Shown: piece by piece, positions 8,947 to 18,391 of the stretch
Layout: every line of letters begins with the position of its first letter
Numbering within the stretch: the first letter of the stretch is position 1
Source of the DNA: an uncultured Ruminococcus sp.
GTDB lineage: Bacteria; Bacillota; Clostridia; Oscillospirales; Ruminococcaceae
NCBI GenBank assembly: GCA_902788785.1
Contig: CADALT010000002.1
Coordinates: 68,017 to 132,016, forward strand
DNA: 64,000 nucleotides
Direction of reading: 5' to 3'
Program-made: the position numbers and the translations under genes
The notes under the pieces: model-generated
The model's input: only the letters and a program-made list of their open reading frames with translations
Databases searched by the model: none
Told to the model about the DNA's origin: nothing

Positions 8947-9549
8947 ATGGGCATAGAAGATGTTGAGAAATATGAGCTGATATACGATTTTTTGAAGCTT
9001 GACAGCAGAGAATGTCCTGTGGATATGAAAAAGAGGCGGCGGCTGACGGCGGCAGGGCTCGCTGTTTTGGCAGGGGCGACGGTGCTGTGCATCAGGCGGA
9101 GCTATGACCTGCTGATCGCTGCGGGGCTTATGTTATCGGCGCTGATCTTCAAGGCTGACGATGAAGCCGATACGGAGGGTATCGAAAGTTCAAAGGCGCT
9201 TATAAAAAGCGACGGGCTCGATGTGGTATATGATGATCTTATTGAAACAAAGCGTATAGAGGACACGAGCATTTATGTGGGAAACCGCTATCTGTTCCTG
9301 AGAGAAAGATGGGCAGTAAGGCTTGGAGACATAGATGAGATAGTTATGCATACGGTAGAGACACGCAGTATTAAACTGTATTTTGCCGAGATCGCTGTGA
9401 ATGACGGATACGGCAGAAAAGAACTTATGAAACTGCCTGCAAACGAAAAAGAACGCAAGCGGATATTTACAAATATCAGATCATCTATCAGGGATGCAAG
9501 GCTGAGACTCGGCATGAGCGAACCCGATATGAAGTTTATGAGAAACTGA
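8947..9549 (+). CDS. Tandem paralog D: two-helix membrane protein of unknown function
   Basis: The shortest copy (200 residues), lacking most of the MGG-type N-terminal segment and with shorter helices (about 34-50 and 54-68). The core is kept: KSDGLDVVYDDLIETKR, GNRYLFLRE and VRLGDIDE. Its last codons are part of a 22-base direct duplication that extends past the stop. The start at 8947 follows AGGGAGA. Function unknown. Confidence 0.78.
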   Translation: MGIEDVEKYELIYDFLKLDSRECPVDMKKRRRLTAAGLAVLAGATVLCIRRSYDLLIAAGLMLSALIFKADDEADTEGIESSKALIKSDGLDVVYDDLIETKRIEDTSIYVGNRYLFLRERWAVRLGDIDEIVMHTVETRSIKLYFAEIAVNDGYGRKELMKLPANEKERKRIFTNIRSSIRDARLRLGMSEPDMKFMRN

Positions 9550-9566
9550 AATGAAGTTTATGAGAA
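9529..9566 (+). repeat. 22-base tandem duplication at the end of paralog D
   Basis: ATGAAGTTTATGAGAA occurs at 9529-9544 and again at 9551-9566. The first copy encodes the last residues of paralog D and the second lies in the gap before paralog E. This looks like a recent slippage duplication. Confidence 0.85.
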
Positions 9567-9579
9567 GGTAAGACAGGAT

Positions 9580-10245
9580 ATGAAGAAAACGAAGAAAGAG
9601 ATCGTCTCGTATTACGATATGGGCGGCGATGTCGAGAAGATGTACAAAGCACTGGACGATTTTCTGGTCATCACAAAAAAAGTCGATGAGAACCATATCA
9701 AAAACGTCAAGAAGTGGGGGTCGCTGATCGCTTTCGGGGCGGCGGCTCTGCTGATAGCGGCGGCTGTCTATGACGGGTCGCTGGAGGTGGTGATACTGTG
9801 TGCGTCACTGGCGTTTTTATCCGCAGGGCTGGGAGTATATCTGCTTACAGGCTACGGCGCAAAGGAATACCCAAATGCAAAGAGGGTAAATGCGCTGATA
9901 GATGCAGACGGTATGCAGGAACTCTACGATGATCTGCAAAGGTCACAGCCTATCCCGGGGACATCGGCTTACACGGGGGGAAAGTACCTTTTCCTGCGTG
10001 GTGATGCGGTCATGAGGATAGACGATATAAAGCGCTTTTTCATATACGAGAAGGAGGGCGATGACCGCCATGCGGAATACCATGTGGCGGTGGAGATAGA
10101 AGATGAAGCAGGCAAGTCGCATTTTCTTCTGAAAGAGGTGTTCGGCACTAAGGAAGAGCGCAAGGCACAGATGATACCCATAAGAGAAAGCATAATGACC
10201 GAGCGCAACAGATACCTGAAACTTGAGGACAAAGTAGAGATCTGA
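9580..10245 (+). CDS. Tandem paralog E: two-helix membrane protein of unknown function
   Basis: A 221-residue protein closest to B and C by eye. It has N-terminal YYDMGGDVEKMYKALDDF, two helices at about 46-88 separated by a short YDGSLE turn, and the core DADGMQELYDDLQRSQP, GGKYLFLRG and MRIDDIKRF. The C-terminal half alternates short hydrophobic stretches (HVAVEIEDE, HFLLKEVFG) consistent with beta strands and ends in a charged helix. The ATG at 9580 has a weak AGGA upstream. Function unknown. Confidence 0.8.
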   Translation: MKKTKKEIVSYYDMGGDVEKMYKALDDFLVITKKVDENHIKNVKKWGSLIAFGAAALLIAAAVYDGSLEVVILCASLAFLSAGLGVYLLTGYGAKEYPNAKRVNALIDADGMQELYDDLQRSQPIPGTSAYTGGKYLFLRGDAVMRIDDIKRFFIYEKEGDDRHAEYHVAVEIEDEAGKSHFLLKEVFGTKEERKAQMIPIRESIMTERNRYLKLEDKVEI

Positions 10246-10268
10246 TACATGAAAGGAAAAACAAAACG

Positions 10269-10892
10269 ATGGAAGACAATGGCAGCATTATAGACTTTTT
10301 TAACAGGAACGATGCGGACGCAGATAAATACAGGGTAATAGATGAATTTTTGAAGCTGTCGAAGCGTTTCTCGAAAAAAGCGATAAGAAGAAAAACGATC
10401 ATCACATATTCGATCGGTGCGTTCATGATAGTATTGGGCGCTGCGGCATGGATAATGAGCAGGGAGTTCAACACCTTTGAAGGCTTCATGATATTATTCG
10501 GATTTATCCTGATCGCTTTTTGCAAGCTGTTGAACGGTTCGGGATACATACCCGAGGTAGAGCGTGCAAAGCTCATAATCTCGCAGGACGGGATAGATAC
10601 GGTCTATGGGGATCTTCTCAAAGCCAAGTACATAAGGGAGAGTGAACTTATGGTGGGAAAAAGGTATCTTTTCGGCGAGGGAAATATGATGGTAAGGCTC
10701 AAAGATATAAAGGGCATATACAAGCACACCACAGGCGGAAGACATCCCAGGAGATATGCGATGGCTGAGGTCATAGATGAAAGCGGAACAGAGCCGATGA
10801 AGCTGGAGAGATTACCGAGTTTCGGCATGGAAAGGCGTATGCATTATATCACAGAGGAGATAATGCGTGCGGCCATGATGGCGGAAAACTGA
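10269..10892 (+). CDS. Tandem paralog F: two-helix membrane protein of unknown function
   Basis: Last of the six copies, 207 residues, 36 bases before hydE. It starts with an acidic segment (DFFNRNDADADKY) in place of the MGG motif, then two helices at about 45-62 and 70-85. The core reads SQDGIDTVYGDLLKAKY, GKRYLFGEG and VRLKDIKGI. The AAAGGA upstream is a little far (about 13 bases) from the ATG at 10269. Function unknown. Confidence 0.78.
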   Translation: MEDNGSIIDFFNRNDADADKYRVIDEFLKLSKRFSKKAIRRKTIITYSIGAFMIVLGAAAWIMSREFNTFEGFMILFGFILIAFCKLLNGSGYIPEVERAKLIISQDGIDTVYGDLLKAKYIRESELMVGKRYLFGEGNMMVRLKDIKGIYKHTTGGRHPRRYAMAEVIDESGTEPMKLERLPSFGMERRMHYITEEIMRAAMMAEN

Positions 10893-10928
10893 GAAGGTCG
10901 GCTTATTAAAGCTAAAGGGAATGATGAT

Positions 10929-11993
10929 ATGGCAAGTGTGAGAGAGCTTATTGATAAGCTTGAAAAAAACAGGCACCTTGACAGAGAAGAATGGCAGGAG
11001 GTGCTGACGGGATATACAGAGGACGACCGCAGATATGCGGCAGACAAGGCAAGGGCGGTAAGCCTTGGGATATACGGGAACAAGGTGTTCATCAGGGGCA
11101 TCGTGGAGTTTTCTAATATCTGTAAGAACGACTGCTATTACTGCGGCATAAGGCGATCGAACAGCGAGGCGCAGCGCTATCGGCTGACGGCGGATGAGAT
11201 ACTCGAATGCTGTGAAGAGGGCTATGGACTGGGGTTCAGGACCTTTGTACTGCAAAGCGGTGAGGACAGAGGATTCTCAACACAGCTGCTGTGCGAAACT
11301 GTGCGCAGGATAAAGGCGGAGTACCCCGACTGTGCGGTGACGCTTTCGGTGGGGGAGCTTGAAACCGATGAATACAGGGCGCTTAGGGCGGCAGGTGCTG
11401 ACAGGTATCTGCTGCGGCACGAGACTGCTGACAAGGCGCACTACGGAAAGCTGCACCCCGTGGAAATGTCCTGGGACAACAGGATGAGGTGCCTTGGCGA
11501 CCTGAAAAAACTGGGCTACCAGACGGGTGCAGGGATAATGGTAGGTTCGCCCTATCAGACGGCGGAGTGCATAGCTGAGGATATGCTGTTTTTTGAAAGG
11601 TTCAGACCCGAGATGATAGGCATAGGACCATTTCTGCCGCACAAGGATACGCCTTTCAGAGACAGGGAAAAGGGTTCATACGAGCTTACGCTGTTTTTGC
11701 TGAGTCTGTGCAGGCTGCTGCTGCCGAACGTGCTGCTGCCTGCGACAACTGCGCTGGGGACTATCCGTCCCGACGGCAGGGAACAGGGCATACTTTCAGG
11801 GGCAAATGTCATAATGCCCAACCTTTCGCCCGAGGCGGTAAGGCGCAAGTATATGCTATATGACAACAAGGTGGGTACGGACACCGAAGCTAAAAAGAGC
11901 GTTGATGAAATAAGAAAACGAATGGCGGCTATCGGATATGAGGTCGTTGTGACGAGAGGTGACTATAATGATAAAGCTTGCGATATACGGTAA
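10929..11993 (+). CDS. hydE: [FeFe]-hydrogenase maturase HydE (radical SAM)
   Basis: HydE is a radical S-adenosylmethionine enzyme that acts on the HydG product during synthesis of the dithiomethylamine bridge of the H-cluster. The 354-residue protein has the CxxxCxxC cluster motif at Cys65-Cys69-Cys72 (NICKNDCYYCG) early in a TIM-barrel fold, followed by FRTFVLQSGED, a region typical of HydE. BioB and PylB are the nearest alternatives, but the length, the motif surroundings and a hydF in the same run favour HydE. The 3' end overlaps the next gene by 26 bases. Confidence 0.9.
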   Translation: MASVRELIDKLEKNRHLDREEWQEVLTGYTEDDRRYAADKARAVSLGIYGNKVFIRGIVEFSNICKNDCYYCGIRRSNSEAQRYRLTADEILECCEEGYGLGFRTFVLQSGEDRGFSTQLLCETVRRIKAEYPDCAVTLSVGELETDEYRALRAAGADRYLLRHETADKAHYGKLHPVEMSWDNRMRCLGDLKKLGYQTGAGIMVGSPYQTAECIAEDMLFFERFRPEMIGIGPFLPHKDTPFRDREKGSYELTLFLLSLCRLLLPNVLLPATTALGTIRPDGREQGILSGANVIMPNLSPEAVRRKYMLYDNKVGTDTEAKKSVDEIRKRMAAIGYEVVVTRGDYNDKACDIR

Positions 11994-12726
11994 GGGCGGC
12001 ATAGGAAAGTCCACCATAGCCTGCAATATCTCGGCGGCACTGGCGGCAAAGGGGCTGACGGTCATGCAGATAGGCTGTGACCCGAAAGCGGATTCTACCT
12101 CACTGCTGCACGGCGGCGAGAGGATAGAGACCGTGCTTGACCTTACAAGAAAAAAGGGCGGCGCACTGACTCTGGAGGACATAGTCTGTCCTACCGAAAG
12201 CGGAGTATTATGTGTTGAGGCAGGCGGTCCGATACCGGGGCTCGGCTGTGCGGGACGAGGGATAATCAATGCGCTGGAAACTCTGGAAAAGCTGGGCGCA
12301 TACGAAGTCTACAAGCCCGATGCTGTAATATACGATGTGTTGGGAGATGTGGTCTGCGGAGGATTTTCGATGCCCATGCGCAAGGGCTATGCGGACAAGA
12401 TATTCGTGGTATGTTCGGGCGAGAAGATGGCGAGATATGCTGCGGCGAACATCTGCATGGCGGTGGAAAATTTCAAGGGCAGGGGCTACGCAAGTCTCGG
12501 CGGACTGATACTCAACCGCAGGGGCGTACCTGATGAGGACAAGGCTGCGGCTGAACTGGCGGCAGATTTTGAGACTGAGGTGATAGCGTCAATAGACCGC
12601 AGCGAGCTTATACCGCAGGCTGAGGAAAAGGGCGAGTGCATATTCACCTTTGCCCCCGAGAGCGAGACAGCTGCACAGCTGGCAGCTGCGTCGGACAGTA
12701 TATACAGTATCTGCGGAGGTGAGTGA
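11968..12726 (+). CDS. NifH-like ATPase, triplet 1
   Basis: Nitrogenase-iron-protein-like P-loop ATPase (252 residues) that would deliver electrons, one per ATP cycle, to a D/K-type partner. Visible are the Walker [10 protein letters not shown] at 8-16, CDPKADST, and both [4Fe-4S] ligands: Cys94 (GLGCAGRG) and Cys130 (DVVCGGF). It is shorter than NifH of diazotrophs (about 290). The start is the ATG at 11968; GAGAGGTG ends 6 bases upstream, and a GTG at 11959 is inside that Shine-Dalgarno. It overlaps hydE by 26 bases and is one base from the next gene, so expression is coupled. Confidence 0.9.
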   Translation: MIKLAIYGKGGIGKSTIACNISAALAAKGLTVMQIGCDPKADSTSLLHGGERIETVLDLTRKKGGALTLEDIVCPTESGVLCVEAGGPIPGLGCAGRGIINALETLEKLGAYEVYKPDAVIYDVLGDVVCGGFSMPMRKGYADKIFVVCSGEKMARYAAANICMAVENFKGRGYASLGGLILNRRGVPDEDKAAAELAADFETEVIASIDRSELIPQAEEKGECIFTFAPESETAAQLAAASDSIYSICGGE

Positions 12727-12727
12727 G

Positions 12728-14041
12728 ATGCTTAAAACAGCAGGTCTCGACCGTGCGCCCATGGTAAGGCTGGGGGATGCGAACAAAGGTGAATTTTTCA
12801 CTTCGGGACTGGAATACAATCCGCCTGCAAGGGGTGTTTGGAACATCGTACACACAGGTATGCTGGTGCCTGAGACCCACGAGATATTCGCCTGTGCGCA
12901 GGGGTGTCTCAGGGGCGTTATACTGACGGCTGCGGAGATGAATGCGCTGGACAGGATGAGCTGGATAAGCGTATCGGAGCAGGATATGTTCGACGGCACG
13001 CTGGAAAGCGACGTGGTGGACGGAGTCAGCGAGATAATCCAAAAGCTGCCGTACCGTCCGAGAGCTGTGCTTTTGTACCTCAGCTGCATACACCTTTTTG
13101 CGGGGTGCGATTTCGACATCATCATAGATCAGCTGAAAGAAAAGTTTAACGATATACGTTTTTCGGACTGCTATATGACACCGACCATGCGCAAGACCAT
13201 CTCGCCCGATGCGAAGATGAGGATGCAGCTTTACGATGCCCTTGAACCAACGGACATCGATAAAAAGTCGGTGAACATACTGGGCAATGACAGGGCGACG
13301 GACGAGAACAGCGAGCTTGTTAAGCTCATAAAGGAAAACGGTTTTACTTTGCGTGATATAACGGCGTGCAGGACCTATGACGAGTACCTTGAAATGGCAA
13401 AGTCGGCGGTGAATATAGCTTATCTTCCCACGGCTGCCATAGGCTGTGAGGAAGTTTCAAAGCGGTTGGGTACAAAGGGGCTGTATCTGCCGAATGCTTT
13501 TGAGGCTGACAAGATAAGGGCGAATATGGCAAGGCTGGCAGAGGTGCTGGGTGTGGATACACCCGACCTAAGTAAGCAGGAAGAGGAAGCACATAACGCT
13601 CTTGAAAAAGCGAGAGCCGTGGTGGGCGATACAGCAATAGCCATAGACTTCACAGCGGTGACACAGCCATTTGGTCTGGCGGAACTTTTATGCAGCCACG
13701 GGTTCAATGTAAGATACATCATAAACGACGCTTTGGGTGAGGACGGTGACGCTTTCGACAGGCTGAAAGAAAGTCACCCCGACATCGAGATATATTCGGC
13801 TGTGAATGTGAATATGCTGCATTTTCCCGAGCAGGAGCATGAGAAGGTGCTTGCCATCGGGCAGAAAGCGGCGCACTATTTCTCCACGGACTATTTCGTG
13901 AATATTGTACAGAACGGCGGATATTACGGCTTTACTGGCATAAGCGCCATTGCAGAGCTAATAAGTGAAGCGGCAGTTTCCAAAAAGGACAGACGCAGGC
14001 TCATCTCACACAAGGGCATTGGCTGTGAGAGCTGTATCTGA
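12728..14041 (+). CDS. Nitrogenase component 1-like protein, D-type, triplet 1
   Basis: A 437-residue homolog of the NifD/NifE/BchN superfamily. The FACAQGC segment (Cys56, Cys60) and LSCIHLFAG (Cys120) align with NifD Cys88 and Cys154 by context and spacing. No Cys stands where NifD Cys62 would be, and I could not place equivalents of the FeMo-cofactor ligands, so it is unlikely to hold FeMo-co. The C-terminus ends in a GCESCI motif. The ATG at 12728 follows GGAGGT by 7 bases; an open frame extends further upstream but within the H gene. It is probably the partner of the K-type protein downstream. Substrate unknown. Confidence 0.85.
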   Translation: MLKTAGLDRAPMVRLGDANKGEFFTSGLEYNPPARGVWNIVHTGMLVPETHEIFACAQGCLRGVILTAAEMNALDRMSWISVSEQDMFDGTLESDVVDGVSEIIQKLPYRPRAVLLYLSCIHLFAGCDFDIIIDQLKEKFNDIRFSDCYMTPTMRKTISPDAKMRMQLYDALEPTDIDKKSVNILGNDRATDENSELVKLIKENGFTLRDITACRTYDEYLEMAKSAVNIAYLPTAAIGCEEVSKRLGTKGLYLPNAFEADKIRANMARLAEVLGVDTPDLSKQEEEAHNALEKARAVVGDTAIAIDFTAVTQPFGLAELLCSHGFNVRYIINDALGEDGDAFDRLKESHPDIEIYSAVNVNMLHFPEQEHEKVLAIGQKAAHYFSTDYFVNIVQNGGYYGFTGISAIAELISEAAVSKKDRRRLISHKGIGCESCI

Positions 14042-14079
14042 ATGATTTGTCGGTCTTGAAAAATAATAAGAGGTTTTTT

Positions 14080-15246
14080 ATGAAGAATGTCAGTACAATA
14101 ATACCCTGTTATGCGGCGGACACTTCGGGCGTCTGTTCGGCTTTGTATGAGCTGGGCGGAATGACTGTGGTGCATGACGCTTCGGGGTGCAATTCGACTT
14201 ATTCGACCCATGATGAACCCAGGTGGTACGATCGGCGGTCGATGATATACATTTCAGCCCTGACAGAGCTGGATGCGGTCATGGGCAACGATGAAAAGCT
14301 CATAGTGGACATAGTTTCGGCGGCAAAAGATCAGCAGCCTGCGTTCATAGCGCTGTGCGGTTCGCCGATGCCGATGATGACGGGCTTTGACTACAGGGCG
14401 GTGGCGGAGGATATCGGACACCGCACGGGCATACCGTGTTTCGGGCTGGAGACCAACGGCACGAGGTCGTATGTATCGGGGGCTTCAATGGCACTGGAAG
14501 CGCTGGTGAGAGAATTTGTGCATGATATGCAAAAGGACAGCTTCGACGGTATCGGCGTGAACATAGTCGGTGCCACACCGCTAGACTTCGGGCTTACGGG
14601 CACGGTGGAGTCTGTCAGGAAATGGCTGGAAGATTGCGGCATGAAATTTATTTCGAGCATAGGCATGGGCAGCAGCCTTGAGGATATTCGCAGGGCTGCG
14701 TCCGCAAAGGTGAACCTTGTGGTGTCCTACAGCGGACTGGGGTCGGCAAGGTATATGGAAAAGGAATTTGGCATACCCTACGTCTGCGGAGTGCCGCTGG
14801 GAAACGTGCAGAAAGATGCTTGCGCAGCCGAGCTCAAAAAGGCAGCTTGTGAGGGCGGCAGCAGCTATGCGCCCATAAAGCGTGGCAGGGATATAGACAA
14901 GCGTGCAGACATGGTCGTTATCGGCGAGGCTGTTTTGGCAGGGTCGATAGCTTACGAATGGTCGGTATTGACAGAAAGTGCGGTGGACGTTATATGTCCG
15001 CCCGATACGGATGCCGAGCTTAGTCCCGACAGGAAAGATATTGCGCTGTATGCTGAGGAAGATATAAAGGCATATCTCGAAGAAAACGGGATAAAGACGG
15101 TCATCGCAGATCCGCTTTACAAATATGTTCTCCCGAAGGGATGCAGGCTGATAGAGCTGCCGCATTTCGCATTCTCGGGCAGATGTTTCGCAAGGGACAT
15201 GAAAGATATGGTCTGCAAGGATCTGAGAGAAATGTGGGATATATAA
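14080..15246 (+). CDS. Nitrogenase component 1-like protein, K-type, triplet 1
   Basis: A 388-residue homolog of NifK/BchB-type subunits. Three Cys match the NifK cluster ligands in order and spacing: Cys10 (IIPCYA), Cys37 (HDASGC, compare NifK HGSQGC) and Cys93 (ALCGSPMPMM, compare NifK STCMAEVIG). It therefore probably binds an Fe-S cluster at the D/K interface. A LPHFAFSGR motif near the C-terminus is shared with the K protein of triplet 2. The ATG at 14080 follows AAGAGG by 6 bases; an in-frame TTG at 14047 lacks one. Reaction and substrate are unknown. Confidence 0.85.
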   Translation: MKNVSTIIPCYAADTSGVCSALYELGGMTVVHDASGCNSTYSTHDEPRWYDRRSMIYISALTELDAVMGNDEKLIVDIVSAAKDQQPAFIALCGSPMPMMTGFDYRAVAEDIGHRTGIPCFGLETNGTRSYVSGASMALEALVREFVHDMQKDSFDGIGVNIVGATPLDFGLTGTVESVRKWLEDCGMKFISSIGMGSSLEDIRRAASAKVNLVVSYSGLGSARYMEKEFGIPYVCGVPLGNVQKDACAAELKKAACEGGSSYAPIKRGRDIDKRADMVVIGEAVLAGSIAYEWSVLTESAVDVICPPDTDAELSPDRKDIALYAEEDIKAYLEENGIKTVIADPLYKYVLPKGCRLIELPHFAFSGRCFARDMKDMVCKDLREMWDI

Positions 15247-15293
15247 AGGTGGGTCGGTGCGACCTAAGTGAAATGAATGAGGAGTTTTTTTGA

Positions 15294-16058
15294 ATGATAA
15301 AACTGGCGATATACGGTAAGGGCGGCATAGGAAAATCCACCTGTACCGCAAATCTGGCGGCTGCTTTTGCAAGCCTTGGCAAGAGGGTCATACAGATAGG
15401 CTGTGACCCAAAGGCGGATTCGACCATAAATCTGCTGGGAGGCACACCTGTGACTCCCGTGATGGATTATATGCGTGAGCACGATGATGAGCCTGACAGG
15501 ATAGAGGATATTTCGCAGATAGGCTACGGCGGCATACTCTGCATTGAAACAGGCGGACCTACCCCCGGGCTTGGCTGTGCAGGACGAGGAATAATCACGA
15601 CCTTTGCACTGCTGGAGGAACTGGAGCTGTTTGAGAAGTTCAAGCCTGATGTGGTGCTGTACGACGTGCTGGGCGATGTGGTCTGCGGAGGTTTTGCAGC
15701 TCCCATCAGAGAGGGCTATGCGGACAAGGTGCTGATAGTGACTTCGGGCGAAAAGATGGCGCTGTATGCGGCAAACAACATCAACAAGGCGGTGAAGAAC
15801 TTCGAGGACAGGAGCTATGCTAAGGTTTACGGGGTGATAATGAACCGCCGCAGCGTCGAGAACGAGGAAGAAAAGGTAAGGGCTTTTGCTGAGAGCGCCG
15901 GACTTGATATTGCGGCAGATATACCACGTTCTGCGGACATAATAAAGTACGAGGACATGGGAAAGACCGTCATCGAGGGCGACCCCGAGTGCGAAACAGC
16001 ACAGCGTTTCTTCGGGCTGGCGAAAAAACTCATTGCGGAGGACGAGGGTAATGACTGA
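15294..16058 (+). CDS. NifH-like ATPase, triplet 2
   Basis: Second NifH-like ATPase, 254 residues. The Walker [18 protein letters not shown] and both cluster cysteines (Cys95 in GLGCAGRG, Cys131 in DVVCGGF) are intact. It is very similar to the triplet 1 copy through the first 50 residues, suggesting duplication of the whole triplet followed by divergence. GAGGAG precedes the ATG at 15294. The gene overlaps the next by 8 bases, implying translational coupling. Both H proteins look functional, so the system may use dedicated or interchangeable reductases. Confidence 0.9.
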   Translation: MIKLAIYGKGGIGKSTCTANLAAAFASLGKRVIQIGCDPKADSTINLLGGTPVTPVMDYMREHDDEPDRIEDISQIGYGGILCIETGGPTPGLGCAGRGIITTFALLEELELFEKFKPDVVLYDVLGDVVCGGFAAPIREGYADKVLIVTSGEKMALYAANNINKAVKNFEDRSYAKVYGVIMNRRSVENEEEKVRAFAESAGLDIAADIPRSADIIKYEDMGKTVIEGDPECETAQRFFGLAKKLIAEDEGND

Positions 16059-17337
16059 GGCTTTTTATATAACGGCTGCCGAACTGGCGGCAGGGGGCTT
16101 TGAGAATACGCCCGATGAACTTATGAGTTCAAGACATATGATATATTCTTCCCCTGCGACGCTGGATTTCAACTCGCCCGGTGCAAAGGGCTTCGGTGTA
16201 AAGAGGGCAGGGCTGGCGATACCCGGCTCGGTGATGCTGCTGGTAGCCCCGGGGTGCTGCGGAAGAAATACGGCACTCCTAAACGAGCTGGGCTACAACG
16301 AGAGATTTTTCTACCTTTTGCTGGACGACACCGACATCGTCACGGGCAGACACCTGACCAAAATACCCAAAGCCTGCAAGGAAGTCTGTGACAGCCTTGA
16401 CTACACGCCCACGGCGGTGATGATATGCATAACCTGCGTTGATGCACTGCTGGGTACGGATATGGAGAGAGTCTGTCGAAAATGTGAGGAGGTGACGAAC
16501 GTCCCCACACTGCCCGCATATATGTATGCCCTGACCAGAGAAAAGCGTCTGCCGCCTATGGCAGGTGTGCGTAAGTCGGTATACGGGCTGTTGAAGCCGC
16601 AGAAAAGGCGAGGCGACCTTTGCAATATACTTGGCTACTTTTCGCCGCTGCATGATGACTGTGAGCTTTATGAGCTGATGAAATCGGTGGGAGTAAGCAC
16701 GCAGGAGCTTGCAAGATGCGATACCATCGAGCGTTACCACAAGCTTTCGCAGGCAAATTTCAACCTGGTCATCAACCCCGAGGCGAGGTATGCCGCACAG
16801 GATATGGAAAAGCGCCTGGGTATACCATACATCGAGATAAACAGGTTTTACCGCATCGACAAGATACGCAACCAGTACCGTTTGCTGGGTCAGGCGCTGG
16901 GAGTGGAGTTCGATGACGGAAGATACTATGATAAGGCAAAACAGAGCATAGAGAAGTTCCGTGAAAGGTTCGGGCAGCTGAGATTTGCTGTGGGCGAATG
17001 TGTCAATGCGGACAGTTTTGAACTGGCACTGGCGCTGACAGAGTACGGATCCAAAGTCAGTGAGATATACGGCACGGTGGGCGAGCGCAATTTCTTCTAT
17101 ATAAAGAAGCTGGCTGAGCTTTCGCCTGATACCAGGATATTTACAAATCTTTCGCCCACGATGCTCAACTATGAGCGCAGGACGCAGATAGATGTGACCA
17201 TTGGCGTGGATGCAGGCTACTATCATCCCGACCTGCCGAATGTTATGTTCAATGATGAAGAACAGCCCTTCGGCTATGAGGGCGTGACGCTTTTGATGGA
17301 ACAGCTTTCAGCGGCAGCGGAAAAGGAGGGTAAGTGA
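16051..17337 (+). CDS. Nitrogenase component 1-like protein, D-type, triplet 2
   Basis: A 428-residue D-type homolog. APGCCGRNT (Cys69, Cys70) and [11 protein letters not shown] (Cys126, Cys129) correspond to the two conserved Cys positions of the triplet 1 D protein, with the same 60-residue spacing. There are extra Cys at 109, 113, 142 and 145, the last two as a CRKC pair, which triplet 1 lacks. The start is the ATG at 16051, overlapping the H gene; an open frame at 16033 has no better ribosome binding site. The last base is shared with the following gene (TGATG). Confidence 0.83.
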   Translation: MTEAFYITAAELAAGGFENTPDELMSSRHMIYSSPATLDFNSPGAKGFGVKRAGLAIPGSVMLLVAPGCCGRNTALLNELGYNERFFYLLLDDTDIVTGRHLTKIPKACKEVCDSLDYTPTAVMICITCVDALLGTDMERVCRKCEEVTNVPTLPAYMYALTREKRLPPMAGVRKSVYGLLKPQKRRGDLCNILGYFSPLHDDCELYELMKSVGVSTQELARCDTIERYHKLSQANFNLVINPEARYAAQDMEKRLGIPYIEINRFYRIDKIRNQYRLLGQALGVEFDDGRYYDKAKQSIEKFRERFGQLRFAVGECVNADSFELALALTEYGSKVSEIYGTVGERNFFYIKKLAELSPDTRIFTNLSPTMLNYERRTQIDVTIGVDAGYYHPDLPNVMFNDEEQPFGYEGVTLLMEQLSAAAEKEGK

Positions 17338-18380
17338 TGAAAAAACTGCTTAAATTCATATCCCCCCTTGCTCCCGATGATTCAGGTGCCTGCTCGGTGC
17401 TTTATGAGATGGGCGGGATAACGGTCATCTGCGATGCAGGCGGCTGTGCAGGAAATGTCTGCGGATTTGATGAGCCAAGATGGTTTACAAAAAAATCAGC
17501 ACTTTTAAGTGCGGGACTCAGGGATATGGACGCTATACTCGGTCGTGATGACCGCCTTGTGGCAAAGCTCACAAGGGCGCAGGAACAGCTGGAGAGAGAG
17601 TTTACGGCTGTGGTGGGCACACCTGTACCTGCGGTCATCGCCACGGACTACAAGGCGCTGGAGCGCATGGCTGAAAAGCGCACGGGCGTGCCCTGCGTGA
17701 CGGTGGCGACGGACGGCACAAAACTCTACGACAAGGGCGAGACAGAGGCTTACCTGAAGCTTTTCAAGAAGTTTGCCAAGGAAAAGCTCGAAACCGTAAA
17801 GGGCAGCGCTGCGGTCATAGGCGCAACACCGCTGAACACGGGCTTTACAACAGCCGATGAGATAAAGGCGGCATTCTTAAAAGAGGGCTTTACGCAGGTC
17901 GTATGCATAGGGCTTGACAGCGGACTGGATGAGGTGCGCAGGATAAGCCGTTTCGAGAAGATATTTGTTATTGCGCCCTCGGGCATAAGGGCAGGCAGGT
18001 GGCTGTCAGAGGAGTTCGGGCTTGATGTGGAGATACACAGCTGCCCCGTTCCCGAAAGCTATGTGGCTGAACTTAAAAAGCTGTGCGGCACTTTTAAGAA
18101 AGCGCTGGTGATACATCAGCAGATGACGGCGAACGGTGTGCGTGAGATACTGGGCGGCGATACGGCGGTGGGAACGTTCTTTGAACTGGAGAAGTCCGCC
18201 GCAGAGAAGAATGACTTCCATATAGCCGATGAAGAGGACTTCGCTGAAAAGGCGCAGGGGTATGATCTGATAGTAGGCGATATAAGTCTTAAACGTGCCC
18301 TTGGCGGCTATGAGGGCAGGTGGGTGGATCTGCCGCATTTTGCGGTGTCGGGCAGGACATTCACGGCGGCAAAAATCTAA
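17337..18380 (+). CDS. Nitrogenase component 1-like protein, K-type, triplet 2 (cluster ligands lost)
   Basis: A 347-residue K-type homolog aligned with triplet 1 through DDSGACSVLYEMGGI, CDAGGC and DEPRWF. Of the three putative cluster ligands only Cys37 remains: position 10 is Pro (FISPLAPDD) and position 93 is Val (AVVGTPVPAV). It may therefore act as a scaffold, chaperone or structural partner rather than a redox subunit, or use a different cluster. The ATG at 17337 is 6 bases after AAGGAGGG and overlaps the D stop by one base. The C-terminal LPHFAVSGR motif is kept. Confidence 0.83.
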   Translation: MKKLLKFISPLAPDDSGACSVLYEMGGITVICDAGGCAGNVCGFDEPRWFTKKSALLSAGLRDMDAILGRDDRLVAKLTRAQEQLEREFTAVVGTPVPAVIATDYKALERMAEKRTGVPCVTVATDGTKLYDKGETEAYLKLFKKFAKEKLETVKGSAAVIGATPLNTGFTTADEIKAAFLKEGFTQVVCIGLDSGLDEVRRISRFEKIFVIAPSGIRAGRWLSEEFGLDVEIHSCPVPESYVAELKKLCGTFKKALVIHQQMTANGVREILGGDTAVGTFFELEKSAAEKNDFHIADEEDFAEKAQGYDLIVGDISLKRALGGYEGRWVDLPHFAVSGRTFTAAKI

Positions 18381-18391
18381 GAGGATATGGG

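Noticed and set aside
11968..18380. A genuine nitrogen-fixation cluster
   Set aside because: There is no nifB or nifV-like gene, the D proteins lack one cluster Cys and I could not place FeMo-cofactor ligands, and the H proteins are short. The setting is hydrogenase maturation, not nif.
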